Shown here: positions 41,846-50,578 of the stretch, piece after piece
How the letters are laid out: every line of letters begins with the position of its first letter
Position numbering within the stretch: the stretch's first letter is position 1
Origin: Pseudoselenomonas ruminantium
GTDB lineage: Bacteria; Bacillota; Negativicutes; Selenomonadales; Selenomonadaceae
Direction: 5' to 3'
Length of the DNA stretch: 64,000 bases
Assembly (NCBI GenBank): GCA_015058655.1
Contig: SVBX01000002.1
Span: forward strand, 124,001 to 188,000
Made by a program: the position numbers and the translations under genes
Notes under the pieces: model-generated
The model's database searches: none
Seen by the model: only the letters and a program-made list of their open reading frames with translations
Told to the model about the DNA's origin: nothing

Positions 41846-43951
41846 ATGGCAGGGGCTATATGCCTGGGCATGACGCTGGCCTGTTCGCTGCTGGCCATGT
41901 TTGCTTATATATGGGGCAGGGAGCTTTGGGGACGCAGGCTGGCTCTTTTGTCAGGTTTGGGCGCAGCAGGCGCAAGCGTGCTTTTGCTCAGGGCCATTCT
42001 GGGAGATGATTTTGGTCTGGAGTATGTGGCCAGCTATTCTTCCAAGGATTTGCATCCAATCTATAAATTATCCGTCTTCTGGGCCGGGCAGCAGGGGTCA
42101 TTTCTACTTTGGCTCTTCGTTCATGCGTTGACAGGGTGCTGGCTGGCTTGTAAGGGCCGCATGGAGTCCGGGGGGCTGGCGGCCTATTTGCTGCTGCAGG
42201 CCTTGCTGACGGTGCTGGTGCTAGGGAAAAGCCCCTTTTTGCCGGCGGCGGAATTCATGGAAGATGGGGTGGGGCTGAATCCCTTGCTGCAAGACCCTTG
42301 GATGGCAGTGCATCCCCCCATTATCTTTATCGGCTATGCCCTGCTGGCGGTGCCTTTGGCCTACAGCGCCGGTGCTTTGCACAGAAATGCGGGGGATGCT
42401 TCCTGGCTGGAGCCTGCCCGCAAGTGGACCCTTTGGGCCTGGGCTTTCCTGGGGGCAGGGATTTTCATCGGCGGTTACTGGGCTTATAAGGTGCTGGGTT
42501 GGGGAGGCTACTGGGGCTGGGACCCGGTGGAAAATTCCTCTCTGGTGCCCTGGCTCCTGGCGGCGGTGCTGCTGCATATGCTGAAGCTGGCCAAAGCCCG
42601 TCCCAATGTGCGCCTGATGGCACATCTGGCGGCGATTTTCGCCTATTCGTTTGTGCTTTATGGCACATTTTTGACCCGCAGCGGCATTCTGGGGGATTTT
42701 TCTGTCCACTCTTTCAGCGGCACCAGTATCGGGCTTTTGATTGCAGTGGTGAATGCCTTTGTGCTGCTGGCTGCTCTGTGCCAGCTTATCTGGCGGATGA
42801 AGCAGCTGCCCCAGGGGGAGATTTACGAAAGCTACGGCTCCCGCGAGTTCCTGCTCTCTTTGGGCATGCTGCTGCTGGTCTTCATGGCAGTGATTGTCTT
42901 CCTGGGCATGTCCATGCCGCTTTTGACCCAGCTGGCAGGCAAGCCGGCGGCGGTTGATACGGGCTTTTATGTGCGGACCATGCTGCCACTTGGCGTGGCG
43001 GCCATGTTGGCGCTTTCCCTGTGCTCCCTGAGAGCTTATGGGGGAGCTTCCCTGCTGGAGGGCAGGGCAGGCCTGAAGTGGCTCTTGGCGCTGTGCTTTG
43101 TTTTGGGTGCGGCCATTTCCTATGGGTGCGGCGTCAGGAGCTTGCTGCCTTTGCTGCTAGGAGGAGCAGCCCTGCTGGGGGCAGGAGCCTCTGTCCTGGC
43201 CTGTTGGCGTCATGGACTGCGGAGGGGGGCGGCGATAGCTCATCTGGGCTTTGCTCTGGGGCTTCTGGCTATCGTGTTCTCCGGCAGCGGCAGCCAGTCA
43301 GTTTCGGAGGAGTTCCAGCCCGGCGAGACAAAGTCCCTGTTGGGCCATGAAATCATTTACAAGGGTCAGTCCTATGCAGAGGACGGCAGCAGCAAGTCCT
43401 ATGTGTACGAGGTTGATGGGGAGGAAGTGCGGGCCCTCACTAAACTGCATAGCAATGGCAGCGATGCGGCCAGGGAGCCTGCCATTGCCAAGAAAATCAC
43501 GGGAGATATTTACATCGCCCCCAATCCGCCCCAGGAAACGGGCGTGGAGGAGCTGACTCTGAAGAAAAAGCAGATTGCCCTGGCAGGAGAGCTGGCCTAT
43601 CTCTTTGAAGAGGTGGAAATAGAGGAGCGGGCAGACGGCAGCCTGAAGGTCACGGCAGAGATTTCCGTGACTGACGGGGACAAGGTAGAGACTGTCCAGC
43701 CTGTGATTGAAATCTCCCCCAACCATACGGGCAGATCAGAGCCTGTCTCCGTACTGGAGGGGGCAAAGCGGGCAAGGCTTACAGGCATTACCGAGGATTA
43801 TCGCAAGCTCCGCCTGGAGGTGCTGCCGTCCCTGGCTGAAGCAGGGGCGGTGCCGGTCACGGCCTCAGTCAGCACCAAGCCCTATATCTGGCTACTGTGG
43901 CTGTCCTGCCTGATGGTCACATTGGGCAGCCTGCTGGCGGCAAGAAAATGA
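41846..43951 (+). CDS. ccmF: Cytochrome c maturation protein CcmF (heme lyase)
   Basis: 701 residues with about 14 membrane segments. The tryptophan-rich WWD motif is WGGYWGWDPVENSSLVPWL near residues 213-231, flanked by HPPIIFIGYALLAVPLAY. The C-terminal ~200 residues contain an extracytoplasmic beta-rich domain and a last membrane segment. CcmF joins heme from CcmE to apocytochrome c. ATG 41846 follows GGGAGGAAT. It is separated from ccmABCE by the nrf genes and is followed by its own terminator. Confidence 0.93.
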   Translation: MAGAICLGMTLACSLLAMFAYIWGRELWGRRLALLSGLGAAGASVLLLRAILGDDFGLEYVASYSSKDLHPIYKLSVFWAGQQGSFLLWLFVHALTGCWLACKGRMESGGLAAYLLLQALLTVLVLGKSPFLPAAEFMEDGVGLNPLLQDPWMAVHPPIIFIGYALLAVPLAYSAGALHRNAGDASWLEPARKWTLWAWAFLGAGIFIGGYWAYKVLGWGGYWGWDPVENSSLVPWLLAAVLLHMLKLAKARPNVRLMAHLAAIFAYSFVLYGTFLTRSGILGDFSVHSFSGTSIGLLIAVVNAFVLLAALCQLIWRMKQLPQGEIYESYGSREFLLSLGMLLLVFMAVIVFLGMSMPLLTQLAGKPAAVDTGFYVRTMLPLGVAAMLALSLCSLRAYGGASLLEGRAGLKWLLALCFVLGAAISYGCGVRSLLPLLLGGAALLGAGASVLACWRHGLRRGAAIAHLGFALGLLAIVFSGSGSQSVSEEFQPGETKSLLGHEIIYKGQSYAEDGSSKSYVYEVDGEEVRALTKLHSNGSDAAREPAIAKKITGDIYIAPNPPQETGVEELTLKKKQIALAGELAYLFEEVEIEERADGSLKVTAEISVTDGDKVETVQPVIEISPNHTGRSEPVSVLEGAKRARLTGITEDYRKLRLEVLPSLAEAGAVPVTASVSTKPYIWLLWLSCLMVTLGSLLAARK

Positions 43952-43964
43952 AATATCTGTATGC

Positions 43965-43994
43965 AAACCAGCCTTTTTTCGGCTGGTTTTTTCT
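43965..43994 (+). terminator. Rho-independent terminator after ccmF
   Basis: AAACCAGCC / GGCTGGTTT stem with a loop of seven bases followed by a T-rich run. Confidence 0.85.
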
Positions 43995-44033
43995 TTTGGT
44001 GTTGCTCCGGCAACATATATCCGTCCTTGATGG

Positions 44034-44042
44034 TGCTATAAT
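44034..44042 (+). promoter_or_regulatory. Extended -10 promoter of nrfHA
   Basis: TGCTATAAT carries a perfect -10 with the extended TG; no good -35 is present at 16 to 18 bases, which would fit activator dependence. Confidence 0.5.
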
Positions 44043-44113
44043 CAAAAGAAATAGACTGATAAAAATATTCTATCAAAAATGTACGGCTCAAATCAGGAGA
44101 GGAGGGAAGCGGT

Positions 44114-44599
44114 TTGGAAGCAAGAGACCTGTTCAAGAAGCACACCCTGGCTTGCCTGGCAGCAGGCTTTGCCGTTGGTGTCATGGCCCTGGGGATAGGG
44201 GCGGCCTTCAACTCTGTCTCCGGTTCCCCTGAGTTCTGCGGCACCTGCCATGCCATGAAGGGGGAGGCGGCCAGCTTCAGGGAGTCTTCGCACAAGAACC
44301 AGCAGTGCGTGGAGTGCCATCTGCCCCACGACAATGTGGTGGTGTACTATGTGGAGAAGGGGCGCACCGGCATGGTGGATACTTACCATGAACTCCTGCG
44401 GGATTATCCGGCGCATATCAAGCTGTCGGAGGATGCCCGCAAGACGGTGAATGACAATTGCCTGCGCTGCCACGATGCCACCATGGGCGGGGTGCATGCC
44501 AAGGCAGAGGCCATGGACAGCGGCGGCGACTGCCTGAAGTGCCACAGCCGTATCGCACACGGCTCCAATCATCTTGAGGGAGGGATAAAAGTTGAGTAA
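44114..44599 (+). CDS. nrfH: Cytochrome c nitrite reductase small subunit (quinol dehydrogenase)
   Basis: 161 residues of the NapC/NirT family. One N-terminal membrane anchor (LACLAAGFAVGVMALGIGAAF, ~11-31) precedes four heme-binding motifs: CGTCH, CVECH, CLRCH and CLKCH. It takes electrons from menaquinol and passes them to NrfA. Start is TTG 44114 behind GAGGAGGG. Its stop overlaps the nrfA start. Confidence 0.95.
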   Translation: MEARDLFKKHTLACLAAGFAVGVMALGIGAAFNSVSGSPEFCGTCHAMKGEAASFRESSHKNQQCVECHLPHDNVVVYYVEKGRTGMVDTYHELLRDYPAHIKLSEDARKTVNDNCLRCHDATMGGVHAKAEAMDSGGDCLKCHSRIAHGSNHLEGGIKVE

Positions 44600-45914
44600 G
44601 ATGCAGAAATATTTGATTGGGCTCGCGGCCGTATGCGTGGTTTTCTTCGGCTTCGTCATCGTGCGCATCGGCATAGCCCAGCCCAATGACGACAGCGTGA
44701 AACTGGCTAAGATCTCCCATGAGGACCACGCTCATCTGGGCAAAGCGGCCTACAAGGATGCCTATCCTCTGGAATACAACTCCTACATGAAGAACAATCT
44801 GGGGGGAGCTTCTCCCACGGGCTACGGCGGCAGCGACCCCGGCAAGTCCTATATCGAGATGCAGCCGGAGCTTCTGACCAATTTCAAGGGCTACAAGTTC
44901 TCCGTCCAGTACGATGTGGCCAGGGGCCATACCTGGGCAGGGGTGGATCAGCTGAATTCCCAGCGCATCCCGCCTCAGAAGGGCAACTGCATAGTCTGCA
45001 AGGGCTCCTGGATGTATGACAAGTGGTACAAGGAAAGCGGCTGGGATTTCGCCTCCAAGCCCTTCATGGATGCCACCCCTCCCTTCACCAACAAGGACAC
45101 GGTGGAGGGCACCGACCTGTACTTCGGCTGCTCCTCCTGCCATGACCCGGACACCATGGAGCTGAGGATCTACCAGCAGGGCTTCGTGGAATCCATGGCC
45201 ATGCGGGGCATCGATGTGAATGAGGCTTCCCACAATGACAAGCGGGCCTATGTCTGCGGCCAGTGCCACAATGAATACTATTTCATGGCAGAGGACGGCA
45301 GGGTGCGCCATCCCTTCATAGAGGGCTGGGAGCCTGAGGAGCAGTTCCGGTTCTATCAGAGCGGCAAGGCCGGGGCGTTCACCCAGGATTGGGTGCATCC
45401 CGACTCCAAGACCCCCATGCTGAAGGCCCAGCATCCTGATTTTGAAATCTGGAAGACCAGCGTCCATGCCGACGCAGGCGTCACCTGCGTGGACTGCCAT
45501 ATGCCCTATATGAGGGAAAACGGCAAGAAGTACACTTCCCACTGGATGACCAGCCCTCTGAAGACTATAGAGGAATCCTGCCTCAAGTGCCATGACGAGA
45601 GCAAGGATACCCTCATCGCCAGGGTCAAGACCATCCATGACAACAACTACAAGCTCCAGCGCATCGCAGGCCAGACCGTGGCCAGGGCCCATCTGGCAGT
45701 GAAGGCCGCCATGGATGCAGGGGCTACGGACGAGCAGCTGGCCGGCATCCGCCTGAAGCTGCGTGAAGCCCAGTGGTATTGGGACTGGGTAGCTGCCGAG
45801 AACGGCAACGGCTTCCACAATCCCGACAAGTGCATGCGCATCAGCGGCGAGGCCATCGACCTGGGACATCAGGTCATTGAGGAGGCCAACGCAGTGGTAA
45901 AGGGCGCACTCTGA
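44592..45914 (+). CDS. nrfA: Ammonia-forming cytochrome c nitrite reductase
   Basis: 440 residues. An N-terminal uncleaved or signal-type segment (YLIGLAAVCVVFFGFVIVRI) precedes five hemes: the catalytic CxxCK (C133, C136, K137 in GNCIVCKGSW) and four CxxCH (CSSCH, CGQCH, CVDCH, CLKCH). It reduces nitrite to ammonium with six electrons outside the cytoplasmic membrane. Start is TTG 44592, overlapping nrfH by 8 bases, behind GAGGGAGGG. The Lys-ligated heme site is intact. Confidence 0.96.
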   Translation: MSKMQKYLIGLAAVCVVFFGFVIVRIGIAQPNDDSVKLAKISHEDHAHLGKAAYKDAYPLEYNSYMKNNLGGASPTGYGGSDPGKSYIEMQPELLTNFKGYKFSVQYDVARGHTWAGVDQLNSQRIPPQKGNCIVCKGSWMYDKWYKESGWDFASKPFMDATPPFTNKDTVEGTDLYFGCSSCHDPDTMELRIYQQGFVESMAMRGIDVNEASHNDKRAYVCGQCHNEYYFMAEDGRVRHPFIEGWEPEEQFRFYQSGKAGAFTQDWVHPDSKTPMLKAQHPDFEIWKTSVHADAGVTCVDCHMPYMRENGKKYTSHWMTSPLKTIEESCLKCHDESKDTLIARVKTIHDNNYKLQRIAGQTVARAHLAVKAAMDAGATDEQLAGIRLKLREAQWYWDWVAAENGNGFHNPDKCMRISGEAIDLGHQVIEEANAVVKGAL

Positions 45915-45933
45915 CAGCGTAGATAGATGAAAT

Positions 45934-45963
45934 AGGGGCACTGCTTGCAAGAGTGGTGCCCTT
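45934..45963 (+). terminator. Rho-independent terminator after nrfA
   Basis: AGGGGCACT pairs with AGTGGTGCCCT around an 11-base loop (with a bulge), followed by TT. Confidence 0.6.
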
Positions 45964-45990
45964 GTCGTTTACATAAGAATGTTTTCTTCT

Positions 45991-46020
45991 TTGGCAAAAG
46001 TGGAACAAAGATGTTATCAT
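45991..46020 (+). promoter_or_regulatory. Predicted promoter of ccmABCE
   Basis: TTGGCA (45991-45996) and TATCAT (46015-46020) with an 18-base spacer, just upstream of ccmA. Confidence 0.5.
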
Positions 46021-46045
46021 AGATGGAAGGTAGATATTTTCATGC

Positions 46046-46696
46046 ATGGATGTGACAGGAATGGTGGAAATAGAATTTGACGGCGTGGGCAAGGCCTTTG
46101 GGGGGAATGTGGTCTTCCAGGACTTTTCTGCGCAGCTGCAGCCGGGGAAGATCACGGCGGTGAGGGGCGACAACGGCAGCGGCAAATCCACGCTTCTGCG
46201 GCTGGCGGCCAGGCTCATCTCCCCCGACAGAGGCAAGGTGACGGCAAGGGACAAGGCGGCAGGGCTGGCCTTGGAGAAAGCCGATTTTAGGAACCGGCTG
46301 GCCATGGTAACCCCGGAAATGCGGTTTTATCCAAGGTTGACGGCCCGGGAGAATCTGGACTTCTTGCTGGGGCTCAGAGGTGAGAGCCTTGATGATGATA
46401 AATACAGCCAGCTCTTGGAGCGGGTGGGGCTTTCAAGCAAGCGTGTGGAGGGAATCCTGGCAGGGGGACTTTCCACGGGCATGCGGCAGCGGCTGAAGCT
46501 GGCGGTGCTGCTATCCTCCCGGGCTCAGGTGTGGCTGCTGGATGAGCCGGGGGCGAATCTGGATGCCGAAGGGCGTGCTCTGGTTTTGTATGAGGCGCGG
46601 CAGGCGGCTGAACTGGGTACGCTGGTGCTCATGGCTACCAATGACGAAAGGGAGGAGGCAGCGGCAGATGAATGCATCAGTCTGGGCAGGGACTAA
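46046..46696 (+). CDS. ccmA: Heme exporter ATP-binding subunit CcmA
   Basis: 216 residues, single ABC domain. Walker A is GDNGSGKST, the signature is LSTGMRQRLKLAVLL and Walker B is VWLLDEP. The order with CcmB, CcmC and CcmE identifies it as CcmA, which releases holo-CcmE from the CcmC complex by ATP hydrolysis. Start ATG 46046 has a distant GGAAGG; ATG 46061 (in frame) is an alternative. It overlaps ccmB by 29 bases. Confidence 0.88.
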   Translation: MDVTGMVEIEFDGVGKAFGGNVVFQDFSAQLQPGKITAVRGDNGSGKSTLLRLAARLISPDRGKVTARDKAAGLALEKADFRNRLAMVTPEMRFYPRLTARENLDFLLGLRGESLDDDKYSQLLERVGLSSKRVEGILAGGLSTGMRQRLKLAVLLSSRAQVWLLDEPGANLDAEGRALVLYEARQAAELGTLVLMATNDEREEAAADECISLGRD

Positions 46697-47339
46697 GCTG
46701 GTTTTCGCGAAAGAATTCAGGCAGGGCATAAGGTTCAAGGCTGCCTGGGCTGCCATGCTCATGTTTGCCCTTACCACCCTTTCCTGCGTGAGCCTGGCCC
46801 TGCAGGGGGCGGCTCTGTCACCAAAATTGGCGGCGGCTCTCCTCTGGGTGATACTCTTCTTTGCCTCCATGGTGGGGGCGGACAGGGTGTTTCTGGACGA
46901 GGAAGCGGCAGGGACTTTGCTGGCTTTGCGTGTTTACGGCGACTCCCAGCCGGTGCTCTTTGGCAAGATGCTCTATACTTATCTGGTCTTGCTGGCCATG
47001 GGGCTCTTTATCCTGCCGCTCTTTCTGATGCTGCTGGCGGAAAATGTGGCGGAGCTGTTGCTGCTTCTTCTGACCACAGCCCTAGGACTGCTGGGGGTAG
47101 CTGCTGCCGGTACGCTGGTGGCTGCCCTGACTATTGGCTCGGCGGTGCATGGGGGGCTTTTCTCCATTCTCATGCTGCCGGTGATACTACCCGTGTTCTT
47201 GCCCGCCATCAGTCTGACGGCGGGGGCTTTGGGAGGAGAGGCCGGTTCCCTGTCCTATCTGGGGGGGCTGGCCCTCTATGACATGATCCTGATGGTGGGA
47301 GCCTCCCTGCTCTTTGATTATCTTTGGTATGAGGAGTGA
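46668..47339 (+). CDS. ccmB: Heme exporter membrane subunit CcmB
   Basis: 223 residues with six hydrophobic segments. KLVFAKEFRQGIRFKAAW at the start and RVFLDEEAAGTLLALRVYGD fit CcmB, as does the position between ccmA and ccmC. ATG 46668 follows GGGAGGAGG inside the end of ccmA. It is the membrane partner of CcmA. Confidence 0.87.
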   Translation: MNASVWAGTKLVFAKEFRQGIRFKAAWAAMLMFALTTLSCVSLALQGAALSPKLAAALLWVILFFASMVGADRVFLDEEAAGTLLALRVYGDSQPVLFGKMLYTYLVLLAMGLFILPLFLMLLAENVAELLLLLLTTALGLLGVAAAGTLVAALTIGSAVHGGLFSILMLPVILPVFLPAISLTAGALGGEAGSLSYLGGLALYDMILMVGASLLFDYLWYEE

Positions 47340-47343
47340 AGCC

Positions 47344-47991
47344 ATGCTGGCTGTGTTAGTTGTTCTGACTTTGGCGGTTATCGGTGCCGTTTTCTTTGCT
47401 GTTCCTCCTGCAGAGGGGCTGGGCTATTATGTGCGGCTTGCCTTCTTCCACATCCCCGTGGCCTGGGTAGCGGTGCTGGCCTTTTTGGTGAGCGCCTTCT
47501 ATGGGGCGAAGTATCTGAAAGAGCCGAAGGACTTGTACGACAGATATTCGGCTAATTCTGCCGGCCTGGGGCTGGTATTTGTCATTCTCGCCACCCTCAG
47601 CGGGGCGGTGTTCTCCAAGCTCACCTGGGGAGCCTACTGGAACTGGGACCCCAGGCAGACCACGATTTTCGTGCTGCTGCTTATCTACGGGGCCTATCTC
47701 ACCCTGCGGGCCGCCATGCCGGACAAGCAGCGGCGGGCCAGGGTCAGTGCCGTCTATGCCCTGCTGTCCTTCCTGACGGTGCCCTTTCTGGTATTCATCA
47801 TCCCCAGGCTCTACTTTTCCCTGCATCCTTCCCCGGTCATCAACGGCAGCGGCCATATCGACATGGACCCGGTGATGCTCTGGACGCTCGTAGCGGCTTT
47901 GGCGGATATGACGGGCATATATTATTATTGGTTGCGACGCTTGGTGAAAAAGGCAGGAAGCGGCCAAGAAAGTGAGGCTCTCCATGAATAG
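47344..47991 (+). CDS. ccmC: Heme handling protein CcmC
   Basis: 215 residues with six membrane segments and the WWD motif WGAYWNWDPRQTTIFVLLL (~98-116). CcmC delivers heme to CcmE outside the membrane. ATG 47344 follows GAGGAG, 4 bases after ccmB. It overlaps ccmE by 8 bases. Confidence 0.93.
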   Translation: MLAVLVVLTLAVIGAVFFAVPPAEGLGYYVRLAFFHIPVAWVAVLAFLVSAFYGAKYLKEPKDLYDRYSANSAGLGLVFVILATLSGAVFSKLTWGAYWNWDPRQTTIFVLLLIYGAYLTLRAAMPDKQRRARVSAVYALLSFLTVPFLVFIIPRLYFSLHPSPVINGSGHIDMDPVMLWTLVAALADMTGIYYYWLRRLVKKAGSGQESEALHE

Positions 47992-48349
47992 AAAGATTTT
48001 GCTTATCGTATTGCTGCTGGCCTTCGCGGGCTACGCAGCCTGGAACTTCATGGACTCCGTGACCCCCTATGTCAGCGTGGCGGAGGCCAAGACAGCCAAA
48101 AGCTCTGTGCAGGTAAAGGGCCTGCTGGACAAGAGTGCTCCTGCCCCCCATCAGGAGGGTGAGAATTTTGTCTTTACCCTGCAGGATGAGGAAACAGGGG
48201 AGACACTGCCTGTGCGCTATCACGGCCTTAAGCCCGACCAGTTTGACGAGGCCTACCATATCGTAGCCATCGGCAAGTGCGAGGGAGAGAGCTTTGAGGC
48301 GGATAAGCTGCTGATAAAGTGCCCCTCGAAGTATGAGAAACAAAAGTAA
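47984..48349 (+). CDS. ccmE: Heme chaperone CcmE, CxxxY (System I*) type
   Basis: 121 residues: one N-terminal membrane anchor (ILLIVLLLAFAGYAAW) and an OB-fold domain (SVQVKGLLDK, LPVRYHGLKPDQFDEAYHIVAIG). Where classical CcmE has HxxxY (His binds heme covalently), this protein has CPSKY, with C113 and Y117. That is the variant known from archaea and some sulfate reducers. ATG 47984 follows GTGAGG. CcmD, CcmG, CcmH and CcmI are absent from the window, consistent with System I*. Confidence 0.88.
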   Translation: MNRKILLIVLLLAFAGYAAWNFMDSVTPYVSVAEAKTAKSSVQVKGLLDKSAPAPHQEGENFVFTLQDEETGETLPVRYHGLKPDQFDEAYHIVAIGKCEGESFEADKLLIKCPSKYEKQK

Positions 48350-48355
48350 GCTAAG

Positions 48356-48394
48356 ACGCCTGTCCCCATTTTGTCTGGAAACAGGCGTTTTTTA
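48356..48394 (+). terminator. Rho-independent terminator of ccmABCE
   Basis: ACGCCTGT / ACAGGCGT stem with a 17-base loop followed by six T. Confidence 0.8.
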
Positions 48395-48401
48395 TTTTGC
48401 C

Positions 48402-48430
48402 TTGAGTACTGCCTGTATTTTCGGTATGAT
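48402..48430 (+). promoter_or_regulatory. Predicted promoter of the AAA-ATPase gene
   Basis: TTGAGT (48402-48407) and TATGAT (48425-48430) with a 17-base spacer, 33 bases before the start codon. Confidence 0.5.
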
Positions 48431-48462
48431 GTGATAGAAGATAAGATACGCGGAGGTGAAGA

Positions 48463-50046
48463 ATGATGGAGAAGAATTTCAGGAGGCTCCCTGTGGGAGT
48501 GCAGAGTTTTGAGAGCATCAGGAATGAGGGATTCCTTTATGTAGATAAGACCAGGTATATCCATGCTTTGGTTCATGGCAGCAAACAGTATTTTCTAAGC
48601 CGTCCCAGGCGTTTTGGCAAGAGTTTGTTTCTTTCCATGTTGAAGGCGTACTGGGAAGGACGCAAGGAACTTTTCGAGGGATTGGATATTGCGGAGTTGG
48701 AACAGGGGAATGAGGAAGCATGGAAAATTTATCCCGTGTTCTATTTTGATTTCAATGGGCAGAACTACCAAGCGGAGGGGGCTCTGGAGAATGTGCTGGA
48801 TGAGCATCTCAGCTCGTGGGAGGATTTATATGGCATAGGTAATGCCAAGGTGACTACCCTTGAGGCACGTTTCCGTTCCTTATTGAGGAAGGCATCGGAG
48901 CAGGCCGGCAGGAATTGTGTTGTGCTGGTAGATGAATATGACAAGTCTCTGCTGGAGACTGCAGACGATGCTGCTTTGGCGGAGCATAACAAGAAAGTTT
49001 TCAAAGGTTTTTTTGGTACGCTGAAAAGTTATGACAGCTATCTGCAGTTTGTCTTTATTACCGGAGTCACTAAGTTCAGCAAGGTCAGTATCTTCAGTGA
49101 CCTGAACCAGCTTGATGATATCTCCTTGAATGCCCGGTATGCGTGTATGTGCGGTATTACTGAGGAAGAACTGGAAGAAAACTTTGCCCCTGAAATAGAG
49201 GAACTGGCTCAAGTGGTAAAGCTGGGACGGGAGGAGTGCCTGGCAGAGCTGAGAAAGATGTACGATGGCTATCACTTCACGCCCGGAAGCATCGGTGTCT
49301 ATAATCCTTTCAGCTTGCTGAAGGCTTTCTCTGAGAACAGGCTGGGGGCATTTTGGTTTGCCACCGGCACGCCTGCCTTCCTTGCTGGCAAGGTTAAGAA
49401 GATGAGGCTAGAGGCTGCCAGGTTCACAGAAGGCAAGATCTATAGCAGTGAAGCCACCTTGACGGATTATCGCTTTGACAATCCGGACCCGGTACCTCTG
49501 CTTTACCAGACTGGCTATCTCACCATTTACGGCTACGACGAACGCAGGCATCGCTATGCTTTGGGGTTTCCAAATGAAGAAGTGAAGTACGGTTTTCTTT
49601 CCGGTCTTCTGCCAGCTTACGTGCCGGCCACCAGGAGCAGCAGCGGCATGGATATCTTCACTTTGGACGACTATATCGAAAATGGCGACACGGAGGGCGT
49701 CCGTGAGGTTTTCACGGCACTTTTCGCCAGCATTCCCTATGCCAGTGATGATGCCCCCTTCGAGCATTACTTCCAGACGGTTATATATCTTGTCTTCACC
49801 CTGCTGGGGCAGTATGTACATTGTGAGGTACACAGTGCCAGAGGCAGGGCTGACTGCATTGTAGAAACGGAGGAGTTTGTCTACATCTTTGAGTTCAAGC
49901 TGGACAAGAGCGCTGACGAGGCCTTGGCGCAGATAGAGGAAAAGGGCTATGCCCTGCCCTATGCCGCTGATAAGCGCAAGGTATACAAGATAGGTGCAAG
50001 TTTTGAATCGGAAACGCGTGTGCTGAAAGATTGGAAGGAAGCGTAA
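48463..50046 (+). CDS. AAA-ATPase-like protein with PD-(D/E)XK nuclease-type C-terminus
   Basis: 527 residues. The N-terminal half is of the AAA-ATPase_like type: LPVGVQSFESIRNEGFLYVDKTRYIHAL, the P-loop variant LSRPRRFGKSLFLSML and Walker B NCVVLVDEYDKSLL. The C-terminus (HCEVHSARGRADCIVETEEFVYIFEFKL) has the D...E-x-K pattern of a PD-(D/E)XK fold. Such genes are often multicopy in anaerobes; their function is unknown. ATG 48463 follows CGGAGGTGAAG. It has its own promoter and lies beside a recombinase remnant. Confidence 0.82.
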   Translation: MMEKNFRRLPVGVQSFESIRNEGFLYVDKTRYIHALVHGSKQYFLSRPRRFGKSLFLSMLKAYWEGRKELFEGLDIAELEQGNEEAWKIYPVFYFDFNGQNYQAEGALENVLDEHLSSWEDLYGIGNAKVTTLEARFRSLLRKASEQAGRNCVVLVDEYDKSLLETADDAALAEHNKKVFKGFFGTLKSYDSYLQFVFITGVTKFSKVSIFSDLNQLDDISLNARYACMCGITEEELEENFAPEIEELAQVVKLGREECLAELRKMYDGYHFTPGSIGVYNPFSLLKAFSENRLGAFWFATGTPAFLAGKVKKMRLEAARFTEGKIYSSEATLTDYRFDNPDPVPLLYQTGYLTIYGYDERRHRYALGFPNEEVKYGFLSGLLPAYVPATRSSSGMDIFTLDDYIENGDTEGVREVFTALFASIPYASDDAPFEHYFQTVIYLVFTLLGQYVHCEVHSARGRADCIVETEEFVYIFEFKLDKSADEALAQIEEKGYALPYAADKRKVYKIGASFESETRVLKDWKEA

Positions 50047-50086
50047 AAAAAGACAACCCTCCTCATGGGGAAGGTCGTCCTTATGT

Positions 50087-50179
50087 TTACACTTCTGGAT
50101 ATAGTATGTCCGGTCCGTCAGCCAGTTCCCTGCTCCTGTCCAGACTGTAGTGGGTGTAGGTGTCCAGGGTGATGCTGAT
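50087..50179 (-). pseudogene. C-terminal remnant of a tyrosine recombinase/integrase
   Basis: On the minus strand 30 codons plus a stop read ITLDTYTHYS followed by LDRSRELADG and end PDILYPEV. The LDxYTHY block matches the C-terminal end of the catalytic domain of tyrosine recombinases, including the active-site tyrosine. The codon immediately upstream is TAA, so nothing of the rest of the protein is present. This is a relic of a former mobile element. Confidence 0.6.
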
Positions 50180-50218
50180 TTATGTACTTATGTTTACTCG
50201 TTACAAGTAATCAAAAAG

Positions 50219-50266
50219 CAAAGGCGCTGGGATAAAATGCTTTCGCATTTCTTCCCGGCGCCTTTG
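50219..50266. terminator. Bidirectional terminator-like hairpin
   Basis: CAAAGGCGC / GCGCCTTTG with an inner GGGA/TCCC pair. It lies between the AAA-ATPase gene with the recombinase remnant and the DUF2442 gene. Confidence 0.6.
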
Positions 50267-50275
50267 TAATATGTG

Positions 50276-50578
50276 TCATTCTGCTAAAGGATCTTGTACT
50301 TTTGGTGAATCATGCAGGGTAAAAGGGTCAAGGTCGATACATTTCTCAGGGTTCCTGTCCCCGGATAAATCCCATGCTGCAGTTCCGTTTATAACAGTAA
50401 GGGCATTGGTGAAGACAGTTACATCGGCAAGGGGGGAAAATACACTGTCGGTGTGTTTTTCTATAAGAGGACGCATATCGAAGTGATGTACCGTACCATC
50501 ATTGAAATAGGCATAAATGGTGTAATCTGGTCCTGGCACAGCCTGAATGACTTCTGGCATAAGTTCGTCCATTTCCAT
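50276..50578 (-). CDS. DUF2442 domain protein
   Basis: 100 residues on the minus strand. ATG at 50578 overlaps the stop of the upstream DUF4160 gene (TGATG) behind GAAAGGAAG. MPEVIQAVPGPDYTIYAYFNDGTVHHFDM and TAAWDLSGDRNPEKCIDLDPFTLH match DUF2442. DUF4160/DUF2442 pairs have a toxin-antitoxin-like layout; activity is not established. Confidence 0.8.
   Translation of the reverse strand: MEMDELMPEVIQAVPGPDYTIYAYFNDGTVHHFDMRPLIEKHTDSVFSPLADVTVFTNALTVINGTAAWDLSGDRNPEKCIDLDPFTLHDSPKVQDPLAE

Noticed and set aside
44418-45950. 510-codon open frame opposite nrfA
   Set aside because: The plus strand has all five heme motifs of NrfA; the opposite frame has no family resemblance.
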